DNA from: Immundisolibacter sp.
GTDB lineage: Bacteria; Pseudomonadota; Gammaproteobacteria; Immundisolibacterales; Immundisolibacteraceae
DNA length: 7,296 nt
Direction: 5' to 3'
Assembly: GCF_041601295.1 (NCBI RefSeq)
Contig: NZ_JBFIII010000118.1
Span: 1 to 7,296, forward strand
Below, in pieces: positions 1-3,992 of this stretch (the stretch's first letter is position 1; every line of letters begins with the position of its first letter). Position numbers and translations under genes: made by a program. Under the pieces are notes generated by a model. That model worked only from the letters and a program-made list of their open reading frames with translations, had not been told where the DNA came from and ran no database searches.

Positions 1-6
1 ATACAA

Positions 7-46
7 AAAAAGCCGGCGCCAGAATTAATCCTGGCGCCGGCTTTTT
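7..46. terminator. Bidirectional rho-independent terminator
   Basis: A 12-bp perfect GC-rich stem (11-22 pairing with 31-42) surrounds an 8-base AT-rich loop (23-30). It is flanked by an A run on the left (5-10) and a T run on the right (42-46), which extend the pairing. Read on the minus strand, the hairpin starts 9 bases after the stop codon of the glutathione S-transferase gene and ends in a U tract, as expected for an intrinsic terminator. The A/T symmetry means it could equally stop a plus-strand transcript entering from the left of the window. Confidence 0.93.
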
Positions 47-55
47 CGTGTCTTG

Positions 56-679
56 TCAGCCCATCTTGCTCATTGCTTCCTGCGCTTTCTGCTGGTAACG
101 CTGCGCCGCCGGGCGGCTCATGCAGCGCCCAACCCAGGCGCTGACGTTGGCGTACGGCGACAGGTCGTACTGGAGCAGGGCGGCCAGGCCCAGTACCGAG
201 CAGACATTCAGATCTGCGACGTTGAAGTCCGCGCCCAGTAGATAGGCACGGTTGGCCAGGTGGTTATCCAGCACCTGCATTGGCGTGCCAAGACTGGTCC
301 TGGCCTGCTCGACAGCGGCCGGATTGCGTTGTGCTTCCGGCAGAAACATCATGTTCATCAGCATGGTCACCAGGTGTGACTCGGCCTCGGTCATGGCCCA
401 CAGGCTCCACTGGGCAACCTGTCCATGGGCCTGGACGCCAGCGGGCCACAGCGCGCCGGTCTTTTCAGCCAGATACTGGTTGATTGCGAGCGATTCCCAA
501 ATGATGTAGCCGTTGTCGTCCAGCACCGGCACATGGCCGTTGGGGTTCAACTTCAACATTTCGGGAGTGCGGCTTTCTCCACGTGGGCTGGTGCCAACGT
601 GCTCGTAGGGCTGACCAATTTCTTCCAGCATCCAGACGCAGCGACCGGCGCGCGAGTAAGCGGCTCCGTAAAGTTTCAT
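56..679 (-). CDS. Glutathione S-transferase family protein
   Basis: A 207-residue protein, the usual length for a cytosolic GST. Residues 1-75 look like the thioredoxin-like GSH-binding domain. They start MKLYG, have a candidate catalytic Ser9 in the YSRAGR turn, the cis-proline loop NPNGHVPVL (45-53, Pro51) and the GSH gamma-glutamyl-binding pair Glu62-Ser63 in WES. The all-helical C-terminal domain contains the N-capping-box-like segment FNVADLNV (152-159, Asp156). There is no signal peptide or membrane segment, so it should be cytosolic. Expected activity is glutathione conjugation or glutathione-dependent isomerisation or reduction; the substrate cannot be told. The zeta-class SSCxxWRVR-type signature of maleylacetoacetate/maleylpyruvate isomerases is absent. 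The ATG start is supported by GAGGAG at 687-692, 7 bases upstream. The gene lies 74 bases after the TetR gene, on the same strand, and ends at a strong terminator. Regulation by the adjacent TetR protein is an inference; I found no convincing promoter of its own. Confidence 0.9.
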   Translation of the reverse strand: MKLYGAAYSRAGRCVWMLEEIGQPYEHVGTSPRGESRTPEMLKLNPNGHVPVLDDNGYIIWESLAINQYLAEKTGALWPAGVQAHGQVAQWSLWAMTEAESHLVTMLMNMMFLPEAQRNPAAVEQARTSLGTPMQVLDNHLANRAYLLGADFNVADLNVCSVLGLAALLQYDLSPYANVSAWVGRCMSRPAAQRYQQKAQEAMSKMG

Positions 680-686
680 GGCGGTT

Positions 687-692
687 CTCCTC
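687..692 (-). promoter_or_regulatory. Ribosome binding site of the GST gene
   Basis: GAGGAG on the minus strand, 7 bases before the ATG at 679-677. This is the strongest Shine-Dalgarno sequence in the window and fixes the GST start. An uninterrupted run of eight C (minus strand, 703-696) lies just upstream of it. Confidence 0.8.
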
Positions 693-753
693 GATGGGGG
701 GGGCGGCCATTTTGGCCTACGCCGGATGATACGCCGTCGGTCCGCGGTTTTGC

Positions 754-1377
754 TCAGCCTGGCAGTGCGCCACGCAGCAGGATGTCCATCATCATGACGT
801 TGTAGCGCTTTGGATCATCTGCAAAGTCTATGTCGGCGAAATGCCGCAGAAACGGACGCGTCTGTGCATAGAACACATTGCTCGCGTTGATCAGCAGCGC
901 CAGCAATGCCGGGTTGACGTCGGCTCGCAGCTGCCCACCTGTCTGGCCAGCGCGAATGATCTCCACCAGGCGATGAAAATTGTTGGAGAAGTCGGCACGG
1001 ACCGGCTCGATGTCACCATCACCCTGGTCGCTGGTCAGTGCGCGAAGCACCAGCCGGCTCGACATCGGATCTTCGATATAGGCACACAGGCGCTGGCGGG
1101 CGTATTCAGAAAGGCGCTCCGGCGTGTCGCCATCCCACTGGGTAACTGCATCGACCGCTTCGGTAAAGGATTGACACGCGGTCTTCAGAACTTCCTGGTA
1201 CAGGGCGGCCTTGTTCTTGAAATGATGAAAGATGTTGGCCTTGCTGACGCCGGCCCGGTCAGCGATGACGCTGATGGAAGCAGCGTCGTAGCCGAGACTG
1301 GAAAAAATCTCCGCCGCCGCCCGGAGGACTCGTAGGGCGGCGGCGGCACAGGTTTTGGGAGGGGGGTTCGTTGTCAT
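754..1377 (-). CDS. TetR/AcrR-family transcriptional regulator
   Basis: A 207-residue protein of typical TetR-family length. The N-terminal DNA-binding domain is clear. Helix 1 is around residues 14-29 (LRVLRAAAEIFSSLGY), followed by a helix-turn-helix at about 33-53 with ASISVIADRAGVSKANIFHH, and then FKNKAALYQEV, the usual start of helix 4. Residues 65-207 form the divergent helical ligand-binding and dimerisation domain, whose inducer cannot be predicted. The ATG start has no recognisable Shine-Dalgarno sequence (minus-strand CCCTAAAA precedes it), but the distance to helix 1 is normal and I saw no better in-frame start. Two palindromic GACC/GGTC elements lie 12-42 bases upstream, indicating autorepression. 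Likely other targets are the downstream GST gene (74-base gap) or the upstream FAH-family gene, by proximity only. An unusual Pro-Pro-Pro stretch (residues 5-7, a run of six C) lies before the first helix. Confidence 0.95.
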   Translation of the reverse strand: MTTNPPPKTCAAAALRVLRAAAEIFSSLGYDAASISVIADRAGVSKANIFHHFKNKAALYQEVLKTACQSFTEAVDAVTQWDGDTPERLSEYARQRLCAYIEDPMSSRLVLRALTSDQGDGDIEPVRADFSNNFHRLVEIIRAGQTGGQLRADVNPALLALLINASNVFYAQTRPFLRHFADIDFADDPKRYNVMMMDILLRGALPG

Positions 1378-1389
1378 TTTTAGGGCAGA

Positions 1390-1402
1390 CTGACCGGGTC
1401 AG
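1390..1402. promoter_or_regulatory. Second candidate TetR operator (interrupted palindrome)
   Basis: CTGACC-G-GGTCAG: two perfect 6-base inverted arms around one central base, 12 bases upstream of the tetR start codon. It carries the same GACC/GGTC half-sites as the palindrome at 1408-1419, but with a 1-base instead of a 4-base spacer. The centres of the two elements are about 17-18 bp apart. The differing spacing makes equal binding uncertain. It could be a weaker secondary site or one that extends occupancy over the start of the transcript. Confidence 0.5.
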
Positions 1403-1407
1403 GGGTA

Positions 1408-1419
1408 GACCGATCGGTC
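1408..1419. promoter_or_regulatory. Probable TetR operator (perfect palindrome)
   Basis: GACCGATCGGTC is a perfect 12-bp palindrome, 30 bases upstream of the tetR ATG and inside the gap between the FAH-family gene and tetR. GACC-N4-GGTC is a common operator form for TetR-family repressors, and the position next to the regulator's own start fits autoregulation. Additional TGAC half-sites follow at 1417-1430. No clear sigma70 -35/-10 pair can be placed around it, so the promoter is not annotated. Confidence 0.7.
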
Positions 1420-1499
1420 AGTCAGGGTCATGGTAACCCCGCCGCCCGATCCTGCACAAGGCCGCAACGAAAAAATCACGTGCTTTTGGTAATGGATGT
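1420..1499. other. Remainder of the tetR upstream region
   Basis: With the operator sites this completes the 122-base gap, the longest non-coding stretch in the window. It holds extra TGAC half-sites (to 1430) and an A/T-rich patch with CACGTG at its centre (about 1469-1486). This patch does not form a stable hairpin with a sensible loop, so I do not call a terminator for the FAH-family gene. The tetR promoter should lie here or among the palindromes, but only weak hexamers can be proposed. Confidence 0.4.
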
Positions 1500-2303
1500 T
1501 CAAGAAGCCGCCACCGTGTTGTGCAGGCTGCCGATGCCGTCGATCTCTATCCGTACCTCATCGCCCGGGCGCATCCATAGCGGCGGTTTGCGTGCGGCGC
1601 CGACGCCGCTGGGCGTGCCGGTGAGGATCACGCAGCCGGGTTCGAGCGTGCAGTCGGCGCTGAGGAATTCAATCAGTGTCGGGACGTCGAAAATCATGTC
1701 GCTGGTGTTGGCCGCCTGTACGGTTTTGCCGTTCAGCACGGTACGGATGTCGAGCGCATTGGGGTTGGGGATGGCGTCAGCGGTAACCAGCACCGGCCCC
1801 AATGGGCAGAAGGTGTCGAAGGATTTACCGCGGCAGAACTGACCTCCACCCCATTCCATTTGCCAGTCGCGGGCACTCACGTCATTGGCGCAGGTGTAGC
1901 CGAGCACGTAATCGAGGGCATCGGCGGCGCGCACGTTCTTGGCGCGGCGGCCGATCACCACCGCCAGTTCGCACTCGTAATCCACCTTGTGACTGGGCGC
2001 ATGGGTCGGGATCAGGATGGGCTGGTCGGGATGGTGCAGCGCAGCGCTGGCCTTGATGAACAACACCGGGTATTGGGGGATGGCGGCACCGGTTTCCTCG
2101 GCGTGCTTGCGGTAGTTAAGGCCGATGCAATAGATGGTCGGTGGCACTATCGGGGACAGCAGGGCACTGCCCGCGGGTGCCCGTTCCTCTGTGACGCGCC
2201 AACCGCCGAACAGGTCACCTTCGATCAGGCGCAGACTGCCGTCCGGCTGCTCCACCGCGTGGCGCGGACCCTGGGCGGTTCCAATGCGGGCGATGCGGGT
2301 CAT
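1500..2303 (-). CDS. Fumarylacetoacetate hydrolase (FAH) family protein
   Basis: A 267-residue protein matching the FAH/YcgM/FAHD1 type of metal-dependent enzymes that cleave, decarboxylate or isomerise 2-keto acids such as acylpyruvates and oxaloacetate. After a short N-terminal region (1-52) the catalytic fold starts at IYCIGLNYRKHAEE (57-70). The Mg/Mn ligands fit Glu110 and Glu112 in VDYECELAVVIG and Asp141 in NDVSARD. Lys160 in RGKSFDTFCPLGP and the active-site loop ILTGTPSGVG (226-235) are present, and the C-terminal GDEVRIEIDGIG is typical. Catalytic residues appear complete, so it should be active and cytosolic. Exact substrate is unknown: fumarylpyruvate, acylpyruvate, ureidoglycolate and homoprotocatechuate-pathway substrates are all used by close relatives. 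The ATG is supported by AGGAG at 2312-2316, 8 bases upstream. It lies 61 bases after the HugZ-like gene with no visible terminator between, so read-through from the upstream operon is plausible. Confidence 0.93.
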   Translation of the reverse strand: MTRIARIGTAQGPRHAVEQPDGSLRLIEGDLFGGWRVTEERAPAGSALLSPIVPPTIYCIGLNYRKHAEETGAAIPQYPVLFIKASAALHHPDQPILIPTHAPSHKVDYECELAVVIGRRAKNVRAADALDYVLGYTCANDVSARDWQMEWGGGQFCRGKSFDTFCPLGPVLVTADAIPNPNALDIRTVLNGKTVQAANTSDMIFDVPTLIEFLSADCTLEPGCVILTGTPSGVGAARKPPLWMRPGDEVRIEIDGIGSLHNTVAAS

Positions 2304-2311
2304 GAACTCAG

Positions 2312-2316
2312 CTCCT
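2312..2316 (-). promoter_or_regulatory. Ribosome binding site of the FAH-family gene
   Basis: AGGAG on the minus strand, 8 bases before the ATG at 2303-2301. It supports this start and shows that the gene is translated independently of the upstream HugZ-like gene, unlike the coupled genes of the operon. Confidence 0.75.
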
Positions 2317-2364
2317 GTTGTCCGGATCCTGCCGGTGCGCGGTCATCGAAGGCATGTCGGGAAG

Positions 2365-3096
2365 TTATGCGTTGGATACAGGTGAGGATTCGACCCCACG
2401 CGCCACGCGCAAGAGGTCGATCAGCTGTTGGCGCAGCGCCTGAACGCTGGCAGCCTGGGCGGCAAACGGCAGTCGCAGTGCCACGCCGTCGGCAAGCAGG
2501 TCGATGCCGTCGGGGTCGGCGCCCACCAGTGTCGCGTCGCGCGGCTCGTGTCCGAAATAATGTCGGCAGTAGGTTACGACCGCGTCATGGTGGTCATTGT
2601 TCATGTGTTCCACGACGCCGGCCTCATCGTCGGCCAGCGGGTTGGCAAGGTCTATTTCATTGGCTTCGATCCAGCCGATTTTGCCGAAGCCGCCGATGAA
2701 GCGCAGACGCACCATACTCAGCGTGTAGAAACTGAAATCGTGCGTGTTGGCATAGGCGCGGGCAGCCGGGAAGAAGCGGTAATACCGCTCGGCGTCGGGG
2801 CCGGCCTCGGGTGTCGTCAGGGCCCGGGCCTTGGCCAGCCAGGTCAGGCGAGTCCCCGCTTGCGGGTCGGCTGCATCCGCCGGGTCAAACACTGTCAGCG
2901 ACACGTGTGGATCGGCGCTGATGTTGCGCGTGTGCTCGGCCAGTGTGCTGATGTAGATGACCGGTTGGCCGGCGGTACCCAGCACATAGGGCGTAACGGA
3001 TCCGAACGGATAGCCGGGAACGCTCCGTGACTGGGTGCCGAGCACGCCATAGCGACAGCTGCGCAGGAACTCGCCGGCGGTGCGTGTGCGGGACAC
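2365..3096 (-). CDS. HugZ-like PNPOx-fold protein with C-terminal DUF2470 domain
   Basis: A 243-residue, probably cytosolic protein. Residues 5-145 resemble the split-barrel flavin/heme-binding fold of pyridoxamine 5'-phosphate oxidase relatives: RYGVLGTQ (15-22), GYPFGSVTPYV (28-38), LAEHTRNISADPHVSLTVFD (52-71), and the family-typical GGFGKIGWI (135-143). Residues 155-235 form a DUF2470 domain with the signature HMNNDHHDAV (164-173). This architecture is that of HugZ/HutZ-type haem-utilisation proteins and of uncharacterised PNPOx-like proteins; haem degradation is possible but not shown. The start is GTG. The stop codon of the transglutaminase gene shares one base with it (TAGTG), and GGAG lies 5 bases upstream, so translation is coupled to that gene. 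That context suggests a role linked to the ATP-grasp/transglutaminase system rather than to an iron-uptake locus, since no haem-uptake gene is in view. Function is unproven. Confidence 0.86.
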   Translation of the reverse strand: MSRTRTAGEFLRSCRYGVLGTQSRSVPGYPFGSVTPYVLGTAGQPVIYISTLAEHTRNISADPHVSLTVFDPADAADPQAGTRLTWLAKARALTTPEAGPDAERYYRFFPAARAYANTHDFSFYTLSMVRLRFIGGFGKIGWIEANEIDLANPLADDEAGVVEHMNNDHHDAVVTYCRHYFGHEPRDATLVGADPDGIDLLADGVALRLPFAAQAASVQALRQQLIDLLRVARGVESSPVSNA

Positions 3097-3098
3097 TA
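3096..3098 (-). promoter_or_regulatory. TAGTG stop/start overlap, transglutaminase to HugZ-like gene
   Basis: The TAG stop of the transglutaminase gene (3098-3096) shares its last base with the GTG start of the next gene (3096-3094). GGAG at 3105-3102 lies inside the end of the transglutaminase coding sequence, 5 bases before the GTG. This arrangement decides the GTG start and predicts re-initiation by terminating ribosomes, giving coupled output of the two proteins. Confidence 0.75.
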
Positions 3099-3992
3099 GA
3101 ACTCCACGGGTTCGGGCAGGGCCGTCACGTCGACCTTGACGTCGATGGAATGGCTGTCACCGCCGCCATAGATGACGCCTTTGAGCGGCGCCACGTCGCT
3201 GTAATCGCGCCCCCAGGCGGTCGTGACATGGCGGCCAGCCGGTTGCAGGTTGTTGGTGGGATCCCAGTCCTGCCAGCCGGTACCAGGCAGGTAGACCTGT
3301 AACCAGGCATGAGAAGCATCAGCACCTTCCAGTTTGGGCTGGCCGGGGGGTGGCTGGGTTTCAAGATAGCCGCTTACGTAGCGCGCTGCCAGCCCCAGGC
3401 TGCGCAGACAACCGATGGCCAGGTGCGCGAAATCCTGGCACACGCCGCGGCGTTGTTCCAGCACTTCGAGCACCGGCGTGGTGATGTCGGTCGCCGTCGG
3501 GTCGTAGGTGAAGTCCTGGTGGATGCGGGCCACCAGTTCTGCGACCGACTGGGTCAGCGGCCGGCGGGCGGCGAAGCTGGGCGCGGCATAGTCGCGTAGC
3601 GGCGCCGCCGCACGCACCAGGGGGGAGTCCAGGCAGAACTGGGCCGCGTCCAGTGTGTCCCAGTCGCCGGCCTGGGCGAGCCGCTGGGCGGCCTCCTGCC
3701 AGTCAACATCATCGGCAAGGGCCAGCTGCCAGCGCTGTACCAGGAGTCGTACTTCGCTGGTGGCGGTGATGGTGACCGCCTGATGCGAGTCGAGAATGGC
3801 GAAATAGCTCGCGGTGTTGCCGAAGAAATCCTGCCGGTCACGGTAGTCGCTGCACGGTGGGTCGATGTCAAGACTGGCCGCGACCAGGGCCTGGCCGGCG
3901 AAGCTGCGCGGCAACAGGTGTGCCTCGTTGTGGCTGCTGGCCACCGGCTCGACATACTGGTAGCGCGTGGTATGGACGATGCGGTAGTTCAC
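3096..3992 (-). CDS. Transglutaminase-like cysteine peptidase family protein
   Basis: A 298-residue protein with the standard bacterial two-part build. Residues 1-85 form the bacterial transglutaminase N-terminal beta domain (MNYRIVHTTRYQYVEPV, then NEAHLLPR). Residues 150-250 form the papain-like transglutaminase core. The catalytic triad is visible: Cys185 in RRGVCQDFAH, His228 in DASHAWLQVYLPG and Asp244 in WQDWDPTNN. No signal peptide or membrane segment is seen, so it probably acts in the cytoplasm. Relatives of this clade (COG1305) are thought to be peptidases or amide-bond-modifying enzymes; the substrate is unknown. The start is GTG, embedded in a GTGA overlap with the stop of the upstream ATP-grasp gene, with only a poor Shine-Dalgarno sequence, so it depends on translational coupling. 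Its stop in turn overlaps the HugZ-like start. The fixed order with DUF2126 and ATP-grasp/alpha-E genes argues for one pathway, possibly with the peptidase trimming or removing a ligated peptide. Confidence 0.95.
   Translation of the reverse strand: MNYRIVHTTRYQYVEPVASSHNEAHLLPRSFAGQALVAASLDIDPPCSDYRDRQDFFGNTASYFAILDSHQAVTITATSEVRLLVQRWQLALADDVDWQEAAQRLAQAGDWDTLDAAQFCLDSPLVRAAAPLRDYAAPSFAARRPLTQSVAELVARIHQDFTYDPTATDITTPVLEVLEQRRGVCQDFAHLAIGCLRSLGLAARYVSGYLETQPPPGQPKLEGADASHAWLQVYLPGTGWQDWDPTNNLQPAGRHVTTAWGRDYSDVAPLKGVIYGGGDSHSIDVKVDVTALPEPVEF
3989..3992 (-). promoter_or_regulatory. GTGA stop/start overlap, ATP-grasp gene to transglutaminase
   Basis: GTGA on the minus strand contains the GTG start of the transglutaminase gene (3992-3990) and the TGA stop of the ATP-grasp/alpha-E gene (3991-3989). 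The Shine-Dalgarno region is poor, so translation of the transglutaminase should depend on termination-reinitiation. Confidence 0.8.

Noticed and set aside
705..717. Small hairpin GGCCA-TTT-TGGCC between tetR and GST
   Set aside because: Only a 5-bp stem with a 3-base loop and no following T tract on the minus strand, so too weak to call a terminator or attenuator.
722..754. TATCAT (731-726, minus strand) as a -10 element for a GST promoter
   Set aside because: No acceptable -35 hexamer lies at 16-19 bases upstream and there is no extended -10, so it could be chance.
841..1335. Plus-strand open frame of 164 codons
   Set aside because: Fully antisense to the tetR gene, whose helix-turn-helix is unmistakable.
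1337..1347. GCC/GGC triplet run in the start of tetR
   Set aside because: It encodes a short Ala run in the expected N-terminal position. It is too short to be a meaningful repeat in DNA this GC-rich.
1469..1486. A/T-flanked CACGTG that looks like a terminator behind the FAH-family gene
   Set aside because: The palindrome has no room for a loop, and the A and T flanks pair only with mismatches, so the hairpin would be unstable.
1860..2699. Plus-strand open frame of 279 codons
   Set aside because: Antisense to the FAH-family and HugZ-like genes across their border. It has low-complexity Arg/Gly-rich composition and no recognisable domain.
2428..3030. Plus-strand open frame of 200 codons
   Set aside because: Fully antisense to the HugZ-like gene, which has clear family motifs. 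The plus-strand product has none.
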